Shown here: positions 44,741-54,815 of the stretch, one piece after another
Layout: the number at the start of each line of letters is the position of its first letter
How positions within the stretch are numbered: position 1 is the stretch's first letter
Source: an uncultured Clostridium sp.
Lineage (GTDB): Bacteria > Bacillota > Clostridia > TANB77 > CAG-508
Direction of reading: 5' to 3'
DNA length: 64,000 nucleotides
NCBI GenBank assembly: GCA_947571115.1
Contig: CANOWW010000003.1
Location: 1-64,000 of the forward strand
Program-made: the position numbers and the translations under genes
Notes under the pieces: model-generated
The model's database searches: none
What the model was told of the DNA's origin: nothing
What the model saw: the letters and a program-made list of their open reading frames with translations, nothing else

Positions 44741-45175
44741 TTAAACCACCTCACACTTTCCACCAATTGCTTCTATTTTTTCTTGAGCTGTTTTTGTAAA
44801 TCTCTTTGCTTTTACATTTAACTTTTTCTCTAATTTACCAGTTGCCAAAATAACAATTCCGTCATTCGCTTTGCTGATAATGCCATCCTTGATTAAAGTT
44901 TCAGCTGTCACATCAGTTGTTGTCGCTTTATTTAACATTGTCAAGGTAACTTCTGTATATGTTTTGGCATTGAAATTATTAAATCCTCTTTTTGGCAATC
45001 TTCTATATAATGGTGTTTGACCGCCTTCAAAGCCTCTTCTTACACCACCGCCTGACCTTGCTTTTTGTCCTTTTTGTCCTCTACCAGAAGTTTTTCCCAA
45101 GCCAGAGCTAATACCACGCCCAACTCTTTTCTTTGTTTTTGTTTTAACATTTGGATGTAAATTTCCTAGTTCCAT
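44741..45175 (-). CDS. rplO: 50S ribosomal protein L15
   Basis: 144 residues. The glycine-arginine-rich N-terminus ([20 protein letters not shown]) and [18 protein letters not shown] are diagnostic. Only 18 bases separate it from rpsE, so rpmD (L30), which usually lies between them, is absent. Confidence 0.98.
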   Translation of the reverse strand: MELGNLHPNVKTKTKKRVGRGISSGLGKTSGRGQKGQKARSGGGVRRGFEGGQTPLYRRLPKRGFNNFNAKTYTEVTLTMLNKATTTDVTAETLIKDGIISKANDGIVILATGKLEKKLNVKAKRFTKTAQEKIEAIGGKCEVV

Positions 45176-45193
45176 TTTTCACACCTCCTTTTT

Positions 45194-45685
45194 CTACATA
45201 ATTTCAGAAACTTTCTTTCCTCTTTTTCTTGCAACTTCTTCCACTGTTTGCATATTTGTCAATGCATTGATTGTTGCAAAAACAACATTTCTAGGATTTG
45301 TTGTTCCTAAAACTTTTGAATTAATATCTTTATATCCTGCCAATTCTAATACAGGTCTTACACTACCACCAGCAATGATTCCAGTACCTTCTGAACCTGG
45401 TTTTAGCATGACTCTAGCACTACCGAATTTTCCGATATATTCATGAGGAATCGTTGTTCCAACAATTGGTACAGTGATTAAGTTCTTTTTCGCTTCTTCA
45501 ATTGCTTTTTTGATAGCATCTGGAACTTCTGACGCTTTACCATTTCCAACGCCAATATGTCCTGCTCCATCTCCAACAACAACAACCGCACTAAATCTAA
45601 AAGTTCTACCACCTTTAACAACTTTAGCAACTCTGTTAATCGCAACAACTTTCTCTTTCAATTCAACTGACTTTTCTTCTTCCAC
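45194..45685 (-). CDS. rpsE: 30S ribosomal protein S5
   Basis: 163 residues. [20 protein letters not shown] is the dsRBD-like half, and [20 protein letters not shown] the second half. S5 helps decoding fidelity and mRNA entry. Confidence 0.98.
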   Translation of the reverse strand: MEEEKSVELKEKVVAINRVAKVVKGGRTFRFSAVVVVGDGAGHIGVGNGKASEVPDAIKKAIEEAKKNLITVPIVGTTIPHEYIGKFGSARVMLKPGSEGTGIIAGGSVRPVLELAGYKDINSKVLGTTNPRNVVFATINALTNMQTVEEVARKRGKKVSEIM

Positions 45686-45705
45686 GTTTTCTTTCTCCTT
45701 TCCAA

Positions 45706-46065
45706 TTAAAATTTCAATCCTGCTTCACGTGCTGCTTCTGCAATTTCTTTTACAACACCATGATAAATATATCCGCCTCTGTCAAAAACGACTGTCTCTA
45801 TATTTTTCTTAGCTGCTTTTTTCGCAATTGAAGTTCCTACTTCTTTTGCTGCTTCTTTATTTGCTTTTTTCGTTTTGATGTCCTTATCTAAAGTTGAAAC
45901 GTAAACTAAAGTTTCACCTTTTGTATCATCTATAATTTGAGCAATAATATTTTGATTTGTTCTACAAACAGCTAATCTTGGAACTTCAGTAGTACCACTA
46001 ATTTTGGTACGTACTCTTTTATGTCTTCTTTGACGTTCCGCTTTTCTATCTATTTTCGTAATCAT
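45706..46065 (-). CDS. rplR: 50S ribosomal protein L18
   Basis: 119 residues: [20 protein letters not shown] at the start and [20 protein letters not shown] near the end, as in L18 that binds 5S rRNA. Confidence 0.98.
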   Translation of the reverse strand: MITKIDRKAERQRRHKRVRTKISGTTEVPRLAVCRTNQNIIAQIIDDTKGETLVYVSTLDKDIKTKKANKEAAKEVGTSIAKKAAKKNIETVVFDRGGYIYHGVVKEIAEAAREAGLKF

Positions 46066-46109
46066 AACAATCTCCTTTCTTTGTTTTGGGTTTACATAGT
46101 AGTTTTTTC

Positions 46110-46182
46110 TAATGAAGTTAACTTCGCTTCGCTACGTTAACAAAAGTATCCGTAACACTCCTACGTCGTTAACGGCTTACTT
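46110..46182. repeat. Structured intergenic repeat R1, copy b
   Basis: Second copy of the ~70-base element at 41458-41530, with the same GTTAAC pair and CCGT/ACGG stem. It fills the gap between rplF and rplR and reaches a few bases into the rplF 3' end. Confidence 0.7.
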
Positions 46183-46716
46183 TTTACCAGCTTTACCTTC
46201 CTTACGTCTAATAACTTCATAATCGTATTTAATACCTTTACCACGATAAACCTCTGGTGGTCTTTTCGTTCTAATAACAGCAGCTGTTTGCCCTACTAAT
46301 TCTTTATCAATTCCCTTTACAATGATTTCATTTTGGCTTGGCACATCAAAAGTAATTCCTTCTGGAGCATCCATCTCAACTGGATGAGAATACCCTAAAT
46401 TCATTACCAATTTATTTCCTTGTTTTTGTGCCCTATATCCAACACCATTGACTTCTAATTTCTTTTCAAAACCATCCACTGTTCCTATAATCATGTTATT
46501 GATTAAAGTTCTGGTCAAACCATGCAAACTTCTGTTTTTAGGTTCGTCATCTGGTCTTGCTACTTTTAAAACTTTATCTTCTAAAGTTACTTTCATATTT
46601 TCATGAACTTCTCTTTCCAATGTTCCTTTTGGTCCTTTTACTGTAACTTTTTGTCCATCAATTTTAACTTCCACATTGTCTGGTACAGTAATTGGCTTAT
46701 TTCCTATTCTTGACAT
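46177..46716 (-). CDS. rplF: 50S ribosomal protein L6
   Basis: 179 residues, two L6 repeats: [20 protein letters not shown] starts, and [20 protein letters not shown] marks the rRNA-binding C-terminus near the sarcin-ricin loop. Confidence 0.98.
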   Translation of the reverse strand: MSRIGNKPITVPDNVEVKIDGQKVTVKGPKGTLEREVHENMKVTLEDKVLKVARPDDEPKNRSLHGLTRTLINNMIIGTVDGFEKKLEVNGVGYRAQKQGNKLVMNLGYSHPVEMDAPEGITFDVPSQNEIIVKGIDKELVGQTAAVIRTKRPPEVYRGKGIKYDYEVIRRKEGKAGKK

Positions 46717-46791
46717 TTTATTTCTCCTTTCTTAGATTAATACACTATTTTAATAGGTATTTTTTCAGAATTTTATTATTGAAATTTTATA

Positions 46792-47190
46792 TTACCAAAT
46801 ATACGCTAAAACCTCGCCACCGATGCCCAACTCGCGAGCTTTTTTATCTGTTACAATCCCTTTTGATGTAGAAATCAAAGCAATTCCCAAACCATTTAAA
46901 ACTTTTGGTAATTCATCTTTATTAGCATAAATTCTCAAACCTGGTTTACTAATTCTTTTCAATCCGTCAATAACTCTTTTTCCATTTTCATCATATTTTA
47001 AAGCAATTCTTAAAATCCCTTGCGTCCCATCTTCTATTTCTTCAAAAGATTTAATATATCCTTCTGCTAACAAATTTTCAGCAATTGCTTTTTTCATTTT
47101 TGATGCTGGAACATCAACTGTTTTGAATTTATTTGTATTAGCATTTCTTATTCTAGTTAACATATCTGCAATTGGATCTGTTATATTCAC
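46792..47190 (-). CDS. rpsH: 30S ribosomal protein S8
   Basis: 132 residues. [20 protein letters not shown] opens it and [20 protein letters not shown] closes it. S8 binds helix 21 of 16S rRNA and can repress the spc operon in other bacteria. Confidence 0.98.
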   Translation of the reverse strand: MNITDPIADMLTRIRNANTNKFKTVDVPASKMKKAIAENLLAEGYIKSFEEIEDGTQGILRIALKYDENGKRVIDGLKRISKPGLRIYANKDELPKVLNGLGIALISTSKGIVTDKKARELGIGGEVLAYIW

Positions 47191-47281
47191 GTTTTTTCCC
47201 TCCTTTTTATAATTTTTATGGATGCAATACTTCGTATTGCTACTGACACTGTAACTCGTTAACGCTTGAACAGTCTCAGCA

Positions 47282-47467
47282 TTACCAACTTGCTTTCTTT
47301 ACACCAGGAATTTCTCCCTTATGAGCTAATTCTCTAAAGCAAATACGGCAAATTCCAAATTTTCTGATATAGCTATGAGGTCTACCACAAATTCTGCATC
47401 TATTATATTCTCTTGTCTTATATTTTTGCTCTTTGGCACATTTCACTTTTAATGATTTTTTAGCCAT
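47282..47467 (-). CDS. rpsN: 30S ribosomal protein S14, type Z
   Basis: 61 residues from the ATG at 47467 (AAAGGAGAAGTCT upstream); the longer frame upstream is intergenic. Two CxxC pairs ([11 protein letters not shown] and [10 protein letters not shown]) bind zinc, the short C+ form usual in Bacillota. Confidence 0.97.
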   Translation of the reverse strand: MAKKSLKVKCAKEQKYKTREYNRCRICGRPHSYIRKFGICRICFRELAHKGEIPGVKKASW

Positions 47468-47515
47468 AGACTTCTCCTTTCTTTCACTCTTCCAATAACT
47501 AAAATTAATTAAAAA

Positions 47516-47609
47516 CAAGTATAACAAGGCGGACAAATCAAAATTTTATGCGCATACTTTTGTATGTAAATAAAATTTTGTATGCAGTCCAACACAGTTA
47601 GACGACGTT
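47516..47609. repeat. Structured intergenic repeat R2, copy a
   Basis: About 95 bases in the rplE-rpsN gap with ATCAAAATTTTATGCGCATAC and its partial complement TATGTAAATAAAATTTTGTAT, flanked by GTATAAC..GGC and AGACGACG. It aligns with 52372-52467. Confidence 0.6.
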
Positions 47610-47614
47610 TTTCA

Positions 47615-48154
47615 TTAATTTTTAAAAGGCATTCCTAGTAAAGATAACAACTCTTTTGCTTCCTCATCAGTTTTAGCAGTTGTTACAAATATAATGTCCA
47701 TACCTCTTATTTTGTCAATTTTATCATATTCAATCTCAGGGAAAATTAATTGCTCTTTAATTCCCATTGAATAATTTCCTCTCCCATCAAAAGAGTGATT
47801 TGATACACCTCTAAAATCTCTTACTCTAGGCAATGCAACATTGAATAATTTTTGTGCAAAATCATACATCTTTCCGGCTCTCAACGTTACTTTGCAACCA
47901 ATTTTAGCACCCTCTCTTAACTTAAATGCTGCAATTGATTTTTTAGCCTTTGTTACTACTGGTTTTTGTCCAGTAATAATTGTTAAATCATTGATTGCAT
48001 TATCCAAAGCTTTTGGGTTATCTTTTGTTTCACCCAATCCAATGTTAATTACTATTTTCTCTAATTTAGGAACCTGCATAATTGATGTATAGTTAAATTT
48101 TTTCATTAAAGCTGGTACTACTTCTTTTTTATATTGTTCTTTAAGTACATCCAT
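47615..48154 (-). CDS. rplE: 50S ribosomal protein L5
   Basis: 179 residues from the ATG at 48154, which follows AAAGGAGG; an eight-codon in-frame extension overlaps that site. [15 protein letters not shown] and [20 protein letters not shown] are conserved. L5 binds 5S rRNA and contacts the P-site tRNA. Confidence 0.98.
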   Translation of the reverse strand: MDVLKEQYKKEVVPALMKKFNYTSIMQVPKLEKIVINIGLGETKDNPKALDNAINDLTIITGQKPVVTKAKKSIAAFKLREGAKIGCKVTLRAGKMYDFAQKLFNVALPRVRDFRGVSNHSFDGRGNYSMGIKEQLIFPEIEYDKIDKIRGMDIIFVTTAKTDEEAKELLSLLGMPFKN

Positions 48155-48182
48155 TGTCTTAAAATTCCTCCTTTCCAACTAA

Positions 48183-48500
48183 TTATTTTATTCTCGCTCC
48201 GCATTTCTTACAAACACGTATTTTTTCGCCTTTTTCTTCTCCATATCCAATTCTTGTTACTTTTCCACATTTAGGACAAATCACATTTACTTTGCTACTA
48301 TCAATTGGACATTCGCTTGAAATAATTCCGCCTTCTTCCCCTTGTCTTCTTGGTTTTACATGCTTTTTTCTCACATTCACACCTTTGACAATGATTTTAT
48401 TTTTTTTCGGAATTACTTCTAAAACTTCGCCAGTAGCATCTTTATCATTTCCTGACAAAATTTTAACATTATCACCTTTTTTTATTCTCAATTTATTCAC
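48183..48500 (-). CDS. rplX: 50S ribosomal protein L24
   Basis: 105 residues. The KOW motif is at 5-35 (KKGDNVKILSGNDKDATGEV), followed by VNVRKKHVKPRRQGEEGGII. A terminal zinc-ribbon-like CPKCGKVTRIG ... CKKCGARIK is present. L24 starts large-subunit assembly. Confidence 0.98.
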   Translation of the reverse strand: MNKLRIKKGDNVKILSGNDKDATGEVLEVIPKKNKIIVKGVNVRKKHVKPRRQGEEGGIISSECPIDSSKVNVICPKCGKVTRIGYGEEKGEKIRVCKKCGARIK

Positions 48501-48625
48501 CTCTAATTCTTTTTAGATTTTCGAATTATATTATTCATGCGATAAAATTTTTCTAACGAAAAATTTTCCTGCATCTTTAATCTCTAACCTTTTGCAAGTT
48601 TTTCAAACTTTCAAAAGCTAAGAGC

Positions 48626-48994
48626 TTAAAGAACCTCTGGAGCCAAAGATAGTATCTTCAAATAATTTTTATCTCTTAACTCTCTTGCTACTGGACCAAA
48701 AATACGTGTTCCTTTTGGAGTTCCGTCATCACGAATAATAACAGCAGCATTTTCATCAAATTTTACATAAGAACCATCCGCACGTCTAGCTCCTTTTTTC
48801 GTTCTAACAACGACTGCTTTTACAACTTCTCCCTTTTTAACAACGCCACCTGGTGTAGCAGATTTGACAGAAGCAACTATCACATCACCGATTTCGGCAT
48901 ATCTTCTATAGGACCCACCTAAACATCTGATACACATAATTTCCTTTGCACCAGTATTATCAGCTACTTTTAATTTAGTCTGTTGTTGTACCAT
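48626..48994 (-). CDS. rplN: 50S ribosomal protein L14
   Basis: 122 residues: [20 protein letters not shown] and [20 protein letters not shown] are diagnostic. Binds 23S rRNA at the subunit interface. The 125-base gap to rplX holds only AT-rich sequence with a short AAATTTTTC/GAAAAATTT hairpin. Confidence 0.98.
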   Translation of the reverse strand: MVQQQTKLKVADNTGAKEIMCIRCLGGSYRRYAEIGDVIVASVKSATPGGVVKKGEVVKAVVVRTKKGARRADGSYVKFDENAAVIIRDDGTPKGTRIFGPVARELRDKNYLKILSLAPEVL

Positions 48995-49020
48995 TTAAAA
49001 GTTCCTCCTTCTTTTATTTT

Positions 49021-49140
49021 TTAATGTATGCAACTTCGTTGCATAAGTAATCTCTAATAAAACAATCTTACTTCGCATAAGATATCTGTAATCGGCATAG
49101 CCTCAACATCAATCTTAATTCTCATTCGCTTGTTTTATAA
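49021..49140. other. Hairpin-bearing spacer between rpsQ and rplN
   Basis: TATGCAACTTCGTTGCATA (a 7-bp stem with TTCG loop) and CTTACTTCGCATAAG-like stems follow each other. No open frame. Of the same kind as the other ribosomal spacers but not an R1 or R2 copy. Confidence 0.4.
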
Positions 49141-49144
49141 GAGC

Positions 49145-49417
49145 TTACTTAATAACAGCTTTTTCTACTATTCTAACAAGTCTCCATCTTTTATCTTTTG
49201 ATAAAGGTCTTGTTTCCATAACTTCGACTCTATCTCCTATTTTGCACTCATTATTTTCATCATGCGCTTTCAACTTATATGTTTTCTTTACTGTTTTTTT
49301 ATAAATTGGATGTGTCACATTGTCTTCTACTGAAACCACAATGGTTTTATCCATTTTATCAGAAGTCACTGTACCAATCATTGTTTTACGAAGATTTCTT
49401 TCTCCCTGTTTTTCCAT
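49145..49417 (-). CDS. rpsQ: 30S ribosomal protein S17
   Basis: 90 residues, OB-fold: [20 protein letters not shown] and [20 protein letters not shown] with the end RLVRIVEKA. Confidence 0.98.
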   Translation of the reverse strand: MEKQGERNLRKTMIGTVTSDKMDKTIVVSVEDNVTHPIYKKTVKKTYKLKAHDENNECKIGDRVEVMETRPLSKDKRWRLVRIVEKAVIK

Positions 49418-49445
49418 TAGGATATGTCTCCTTTCTTAATATTAT

Positions 49446-49643
49446 TTAATTGTTATTTAACTCTTTTTGTCTTAAAACTGTCTTTACTCTGGCAATTTCG
49501 CGTCGAACTTCTCGAATTCTCATCGGATTATCTAACCCATTTGTTGCCAAGCTAAATCTTAATTTAAACAATTCTGATTTTAGCTCGCTTAGTTCTTTTT
49601 CTAGCTCAGGTGAAGACATCTCATTTAATTTTTTATTCTTCAT
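49446..49643 (-). CDS. rpmC: 50S ribosomal protein L29
   Basis: 65 residues, helical hairpin: [20 protein letters not shown] and [20 protein letters not shown]. Near the tunnel exit. Its start overlaps the end of rplP by 11 bases. Confidence 0.97.
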   Translation of the reverse strand: MKNKKLNEMSSPELEKELSELKSELFKLRFSLATNGLDNPMRIREVRREIARVKTVLRQKELNNN

Positions 49644-50067
49644 CTAAATCACCGCCTACTTCTCTTTTTACAAATTTCGTTCTTACAGGTAACTTATGAC
49701 CTGCTAAACGCAATGCTTCTCTTGCAACTTCTTCTGAAATACCAGCTAATTCAAACATAACTCTACCTGGTTTTACAACTGCTACCCAATATTCAGGAGC
49801 TCCTTTACCTTTACCCATACGAGTTCCAATTGGTTTGCTTGTAATTGGCTTATCTGGAAATACTTTGATCCAAACTTTACCACCTCTTTTGATATAACGT
49901 GTCATCGCAATTCTGGCAGCTTCGATTTGGTTTGACGTAATCCAACCAGCGCTTGTTGCTTGAAGTCCAAATTCACCCTCGTTGACAACATTTCCTCTTG
50001 TCGCAACTCCTCTATTTCTACCTTTTTGCATTTTTCTAAATTTTGTTTTTTTAGGCATTAATGGCAT
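49633..50067 (-). CDS. rplP: 50S ribosomal protein L16
   Basis: 144 residues. [20 protein letters not shown] after a 3-residue lead; [20 protein letters not shown] is the conserved loop near the A-site tRNA. The start at 50067 lies nine bases after GGAGG and overlaps the rpsC stop by one base. Confidence 0.98.
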   Translation of the reverse strand: MPLMPKKTKFRKMQKGRNRGVATRGNVVNEGEFGLQATSAGWITSNQIEAARIAMTRYIKRGGKVWIKVFPDKPITSKPIGTRMGKGKGAPEYWVAVVKPGRVMFELAGISEEVAREALRLAGHKLPVRTKFVKREVGGDLDEE

Positions 50068-50729
50068 TAGTTTCTACCTCCTTCTTTCGCTTCTTTTTTG
50101 CTTGGTAGAATTTCACCTTTATAAATCCAAACTTTTACACCTATTTTTCCATAAGTTGTATCTGCTTCAGCAAATCCATAATCAATATCAGCTCTTAAAG
50201 TTTGCAATGGAATAGTTCCATCTTTATAAAATTCAGTTCTCGCCATATCTGCGCCACCTAATCTACCAGATACAGAAGTTTTAATTCCCAAAGCACCTGC
50301 TTTCATAGATTTTTGCATACATTGTTTCATCGCTCTTCTGAATGAAATTCTTCTCTCTAATTGACCTGCTATATTTTCCGCAACTAATTGCGCATCCGTG
50401 TCAATGTTTTTTACCTCTACAATATTTAGATTAACTTGTTTATTAATCATTTTTTCCAATTCATTTTTTAATGCTTCTGAAAGATTTCCACCTTTTCCAA
50501 TCACTAGACCAGGTTTTGCTGTGTAAACATTTATTTTTACACATTTCGCAGTTCTTTCAATTTCCATTTTTGAAATTCCGCTAACATATAATTTTTTCTT
50601 TATATATTTACGGATTTTATAATCCTCAACTAAGTAGTCACTGTAATTTTTTGAATCAGCATACCATTTTGAGTTCCAATCTCTAATCACACCAACTCTT
50701 ATTCCATTTGGATGAACTTTTTGTCCCAT
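50067..50729 (-). CDS. rpsC: 30S ribosomal protein S3
   Basis: 220 residues. [20 protein letters not shown] starts it; the KH domain motif is [20 protein letters not shown] near residue 75; the C-terminal half has [21 protein letters not shown]3 shapes the mRNA entry channel. Confidence 0.98.
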   Translation of the reverse strand: MGQKVHPNGIRVGVIRDWNSKWYADSKNYSDYLVEDYKIRKYIKKKLYVSGISKMEIERTAKCVKINVYTAKPGLVIGKGGNLSEALKNELEKMINKQVNLNIVEVKNIDTDAQLVAENIAGQLERRISFRRAMKQCMQKSMKAGALGIKTSVSGRLGGADMARTEFYKDGTIPLQTLRADIDYGFAEADTTYGKIGVKVWIYKGEILPSKKEAKEGGRN

Positions 50730-50748
50730 GTCCTTGTTAACTCCTTTC

Positions 50749-51123
50749 TTATTTACTCATTTCTCTTAAAATGATCGTTATATGACTCGTTCTTTTTCTA
50801 ATTCTAACAGCAGAACCTTTTGCCGCAGGTCTAATTCTCTTTAATGTTGGACCCTGATTTGCATAAATCTCTGCAACATATAATTTACTTCTATCCATAA
50901 AGTGGTTATTTTCTGCATTCGCGATTGCTGATTTTAGCAATTTTTCTAGAATTTCACTTGACGCTTTAGGTGCAAATTTTAATGTTGTTAATGCTTCATC
51001 TATGTTTTTACCCCTAATTAAATCAGCAACAATTTTGACTTTTCTACTTGAAATTCTAGCATATTTTAAAACAGCTTTTGCTTCAATTCTATCCACTTCG
51101 TTCTCTATTGCCTTTTCCTCCAC
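50749..51123 (-). CDS. rplV: 50S ribosomal protein L22
   Basis: 124 residues: [20 protein letters not shown], then [20 protein letters not shown] on the extended loop that lines the exit tunnel. Confidence 0.98.
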   Translation of the reverse strand: MEEKAIENEVDRIEAKAVLKYARISSRKVKIVADLIRGKNIDEALTTLKFAPKASSEILEKLLKSAIANAENNHFMDRSKLYVAEIYANQGPTLKRIRPAAKGSAVRIRKRTSHITIILREMSK

Positions 51124-51158
51124 GGTTTATACCTCCTCTATCTAAATTTTAGAATCTC

Positions 51159-51434
51159 TTATTTTTTCGTTTTCTTATCTCCTGCGTGTCCTTTAAATGT
51201 TCTTGTTGGAGCAAATTCTCCTAATTTATGCCCAACCATTTCTTCAGAAACATAAACAGGCACATGCTTTCTGCCATCATAAACAGCAATTGTATGTCCG
51301 ATCATCTGTGGGTAAATGGTAGAAGCTCTTGACCATGTTTTTAAGACTTCTTTTTTACCTGATTCATTCATGTTTTCTACTCTCTTAATCAACTCAGGCG
51401 CAACAAATGGTTTCTTTTTGCTACTTCTTGACAT
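51159..51434 (-). CDS. rpsS: 30S ribosomal protein S19
   Basis: 91 residues. [20 protein letters not shown] and [20 protein letters not shown] are conserved. Head protein of the small subunit. Confidence 0.98.
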   Translation of the reverse strand: MSRSSKKKPFVAPELIKRVENMNESGKKEVLKTWSRASTIYPQMIGHTIAVYDGRKHVPVYVSEEMVGHKLGEFAPTRTFKGHAGDKKTKK

Positions 51435-51452
51435 AAAGATTTCTCTCCTTTC

Positions 51453-52280
51453 TTACTTTCTTCTCTTCACAATAAATTTGTTTGATTGTTTCTTTTTATT
51501 TCTTGTCTTATATCCCATAGCTGGCTTGCCCCAAGGAGTTAATGGTCCTGGTCTACCAACTGGCGCTCTACCTTCACCACCACCATGAGGGTGATCATTT
51601 GGGTTCATAACAGAACCTCTAACCGTTGGGCGAATTCCCATATGTCTTTTTCTACCAGCTTTTCCTAATTTAATGTTTTCATGGTCGCTATTTCCAATAG
51701 TTCCAATTGTTGCTCTACATCTAACACTAATTAATCTCATTTCTCCTGATGGAAGTCTAACATGTGCATAGGCTCCCTCTTTCGCCATAAGTTGTGCTTC
51801 TTGCCCAGCAGAACGAACTAATTTTCCACCTTGCCCTGGATTTAATTCAATATTGTGAATCATTGTACCAACTGGAATGCTTGAAATTGGCATACTATTA
51901 CCTGGCTTAATATCCACATTTTCACCTGAAATTACTTTGTCACCGTCTGTTAATTTTGCTGGTGCTAAAATGTAACTTTTGGTTCCATCTTCATATTGAA
52001 TTAACGCAATATTGGCACTTCTGTTTGGATCATATTCGATACCAATTACAGTAGCAACCATATCATCTTTTCTTCTTTTAAAATCAATCATTCTATATTT
52101 TTGTCTATTGCCCCCACCTTGATGTCTTACTGTAATTCTACCATAAGAATTTCTACCAGCATTTTTCTTCTTCTTTGCTAATAGAGATTTCTCTGGTGTT
52201 TTTTTCGTAACTTCTTCAAATGTTGAAGTTGTCATATTTCTTCTTGATGGTGTATAGGGTCTATAATGTTTAATTCCCAT
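51453..52280 (-). CDS. rplB: 50S ribosomal protein L2
   Basis: 275 residues. [20 protein letters not shown] at the start, [20 protein letters not shown], and the near-catalytic loop [20 protein letters not shown] with the invariant His. Close to the peptidyl-transferase centre. Confidence 0.98.
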   Translation of the reverse strand: MGIKHYRPYTPSRRNMTTSTFEEVTKKTPEKSLLAKKKKNAGRNSYGRITVRHQGGGNRQKYRMIDFKRRKDDMVATVIGIEYDPNRSANIALIQYEDGTKSYILAPAKLTDGDKVISGENVDIKPGNSMPISSIPVGTMIHNIELNPGQGGKLVRSAGQEAQLMAKEGAYAHVRLPSGEMRLISVRCRATIGTIGNSDHENIKLGKAGRKRHMGIRPTVRGSVMNPNDHPHGGGEGRAPVGRPGPLTPWGKPAMGYKTRNKKKQSNKFIVKRRK

Positions 52281-52371
52281 TTTTCTCTCTCCTTTTATTT
52301 AATTTATTTTCCTGGTTATTTCCAGATAATTTTACAACAAATCAATATTCAACTTAAATTTCTTTAAAAAG

Positions 52372-52467
52372 CAAGTATAGCTAGGCAACCAAATTAAAAA
52401 TTTAATGCGCGTACATAGGTACGTAATTTAAATTTTTAATGAAGGTTAACGACGCTAGACGCCGCTT
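52372..52467. repeat. Structured intergenic repeat R2, copy b
   Basis: In the rplB-rplW gap. AAATTAAAAATTTAATGCGC faces AATTTAAATTTTTAAT around an inner GTAC-ATAG-GTAC hairpin, and GCTAGGCAACC faces GGTTAACGACGCTAG. Aligns with 47516-47609. Confidence 0.65.
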
Positions 52468-52478
52468 ATTAATGAAAT

Positions 52479-52823
52479 TTATGCATTAAATGCATCAATT
52501 GAATCTTTATATTTTTTAGAAACCTTCACTTCTTTTCCGCCTTTGCCAAGATATTTAATATCTCCTGCTGCTGTGTCAATTGTAACAATTGCTTTCTTCC
52601 AATCAGAAGTCATTCCTCTATGAACGCCAACTCTTTTTGCTTTTCCTTTTACCGTCATTGTGTTCACATTTAATACTTTTACATCAAATAATTTTTCAAC
52701 TGCATTTCTAATTTCAACTTTTGTCGCTTTTTTAGCAACTTTGAAAGTGTACTTTCCATCTTGCATATCCATATTACTTTTCTCTGTAATAATCGGCTTT
52801 ATGATAATATCTTCCGCTACCAT
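52479..52823 (-). CDS. rplW: 50S ribosomal protein L23
   Basis: 114 residues: [20 protein letters not shown] and [20 protein letters not shown]. Docking site for trigger factor and SRP at the tunnel exit. Begins directly at the rplD stop. Confidence 0.98.
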   Translation of the reverse strand: MVAEDIIIKPIITEKSNMDMQDGKYTFKVAKKATKVEIRNAVEKLFDVKVLNVNTMTVKGKAKRVGVHRGMTSDWKKAIVTIDTAAGDIKYLGKGGKEVKVSKKYKDSIDAFNA

Positions 52824-53448
52824 TTAAGCATACACCTCCTCTAATTTCTTCACACTATCTACTGTTAGCACTAATTTTTTATATTTTAACAAATCAAACA
52901 CATTAATTGTAGCCACTGAACTTGTTCTCACACCTTCTAAATTTCTTGCTGATTTTTGAACTTTTTCATCTCCAGCTGGCAACATAATTAATGCTTTTTC
53001 TTCCACTTTTAAATTTTTCATTGTAGTTGCCATTTGCTTTGTTTTAATTTCTTTCAAATCAAATTTGTCAACTACAACTAAATTATTTTCCAAAACCTTT
53101 GAACTTAAAATAGATTTAATCGCCAATCTCTTTTCTTTTTTATTCACTCTATATTTATAAGAACGTGGTTTTGGTCCGAAGCGCTATACCACCTTTAATC
53201 CATTGTGGTGCACGGATAGAACCTTGTCTTGCACGACCAGTACCTTTTTGTCTCCATGGTTTTTTACCACCGCCTCTAACTTCGCTTCTTGTTTTTGTAC
53301 TTTGCGTACCTTGTCTTTGGTTAGCCAAATAATTTATTAGAACACTGTGTACAACAGCTTCATTTGGTTCAATTCCAAACACTTCTTCTTTTAACTCTAA
53401 ATCACTAACCTTCTTACCTTCTACGTTATATACTTCTACTTTAGGCAT
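52824..53448 (-). CDS. rplD: 50S ribosomal protein L4 (+1 shift at CGG)
   Basis: The zero frame from 53448 runs [20 protein letters not shown] ... [22 protein letters not shown], then CGG at 53176-53178, and stops 21 bases later. Dropping one C reads [20 protein letters not shown], the conserved L4 junction, and continues to EEVYA: 207 residues, the normal L4 length. Both halves are highly conserved and no other rplD is in the cluster. L4 is essential and abundant, so if the base is real, the shift must be efficient. L4 lines the exit tunnel and in other bacteria regulates this operon. Confidence 0.95.
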
Positions 53449-53468
53449 TTTGTTTTCCTCCTTCCTTT

Positions 53469-54104
53469 CTATTTACTTCTCTTTACACTATCATTTATTT
53501 TTAAAATGCTACCTTTATTTCCAGGAACACTTCCCTTAACTAAAATCGCATTTTTATCTAAATCTACTCTTATAATAGCAAGATTTTGAATTGTAACTGT
53601 ATCAACACCCATATGTCCCGGCAATTTCTTTCCTTTGAAAACTCTACCTGGTGTTGAAGTTGGTCCCATTGAACCTGGTCTTCTATGATACATAGAGCCA
53701 TGTCCCATTGGTCCTCTTGATTGTCCATGACGTTTGATAACACCTTGGAACCCTTTTCCTTTTGTGATGCCTTGAATATCTACTGCTTCACCAGCTTCAA
53801 AAGTATCTACTTTAATTTCATCTCCTACTTTTAAGTTAGACACATCTTCTAATCTAAATTCTCTTAAGTGTTTGGTTGGTTTCACACTTGCTTTTGAAAA
53901 ATGTCCTTTGCTTGGTTTATTCACCTTCGTTTCTTTCACTTCTCCAAAACCTAATTGAACAGCATCATAGCCATCTGTTTCAACCGTTTTAATCTGAACA
54001 ACGGAACATGGTCCGCACTCGATTACTGTTACTGGAATGACGGAACCATTTTCCTCAAAGATTTGAGTCATACCAACTTTTCTTCCAATAATTGCTTTTT
54101 TCAT
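53469..54104 (-). CDS. rplC: 50S ribosomal protein L3
   Basis: 211 residues. [20 protein letters not shown] starts it; [20 protein letters not shown] with the Gln methylated in some bacteria, then [20 protein letters not shown]. Next to the peptidyl-transferase centre. Confidence 0.98.
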   Translation of the reverse strand: MKKAIIGRKVGMTQIFEENGSVIPVTVIECGPCSVVQIKTVETDGYDAVQLGFGEVKETKVNKPSKGHFSKASVKPTKHLREFRLEDVSNLKVGDEIKVDTFEAGEAVDIQGITKGKGFQGVIKRHGQSRGPMGHGSMYHRRPGSMGPTSTPGRVFKGKKLPGHMGVDTVTIQNLAIIRVDLDKNAILVKGSVPGNKGSILKINDSVKRSK

Positions 54105-54197
54105 TTCTTTCCTCCTAAATTTCTATTGGCTGAATTTTCGTTCAGCATGGACTTCTAGGGTTTTCACTCTAAAAATCAAATATTTTTCTAAATAAAA

Positions 54198-54524
54198 TTA
54201 GAATTTGATCTCAATATCAACACCTGCTGGCAAGTCTAACTTGGTTAAACTATCAACTGTTTTTTGCGTTGGATAAAGAATATCGATTACTCTCTTATGT
54301 GTTCTCATTTCAAATTGCTCTCTAGAATCTTTGTGCTTATGTGGAGAACGCAAAATTGTTATCACTTCTTTTTCTGTTGGAAGCGGAATTGGACCTGAAA
54401 CTTTAGCTCCTGTTCTTTTAGCAGTTTCCACTATTTTTTCAGCAGACTGATCTAAAACAACATAATCATAAGCCTTTAGTCTAATTCTAATTTTGTCACT
54501 TCCTACTGTGTTTGATGTTGCCAT
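54198..54524 (-). CDS. rpsJ: 30S ribosomal protein S10
   Basis: 108 residues: [40 protein letters not shown] and [20 protein letters not shown]. First gene of the supercluster; ATG after AAAAGGAGGT. S10 is also NusE in antitermination. Confidence 0.98.
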   Translation of the reverse strand: MATSNTVGSDKIRIRLKAYDYVVLDQSAEKIVETAKRTGAKVSGPIPLPTEKEVITILRSPHKHKDSREQFEMRTHKRVIDILYPTQKTVDSLTKLDLPAGVDIEIKF

Positions 54525-54539
54525 TTTTTTACCTCCTTT

Positions 54540-54745
54540 TTATTTCTCACGCTTTTATTTAAAGATACGATTAACGGCAAGTTATTAACGCTACCATGTG
54601 TTTCATTTTACACTTTCCAATAACGTTTAATCAAACTTATCGCCTGGTCTAAGCCATGACATACTCCGCAAGAGTTCCCTCCGACAAGCAATCGATGCTT
54701 GCGTAGCCACATCTTGTTTCATCGCAAATCTACACGCTAAGTAGT
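54540..54745 (-). promoter_or_regulatory. Long 5' leader of the S10 operon
   Basis: About 200 transcribed bases precede rpsJ. On the minus strand they contain CGCAAGCA-TCGA-TTGCTTG (a clear hairpin) and a conserved-looking purine-rich stretch (GGAGGGAACTCTTGCGGAGT) without an open frame. The place suits autoregulation by L4 or another ribosomal protein. No named leader family could be matched by eye. Confidence 0.5.
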
Positions 54746-54774
54746 ATTATACTGCGATTACCAAAATTTGTCAA
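54746..54774 (-). promoter_or_regulatory. S10-spc-alpha operon promoter
   Basis: TTGACA (54769-54774), 17 bases, TATAAT (54746-54751) on the minus strand: a perfect consensus, as expected for ribosomal genes. Confidence 0.88.
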
Positions 54775-54815
54775 TACATTTTTTGCAGTTTTCTGTCTTT
54801 TTTACTATTTTTCTT

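Noticed and set aside
54525-54815. tRNA or other stable RNA gene in the rpsJ upstream region
   Set aside because: No cloverleaf or CCA-ending structure could be drawn; the strong promoter and hairpin fit an mRNA leader.
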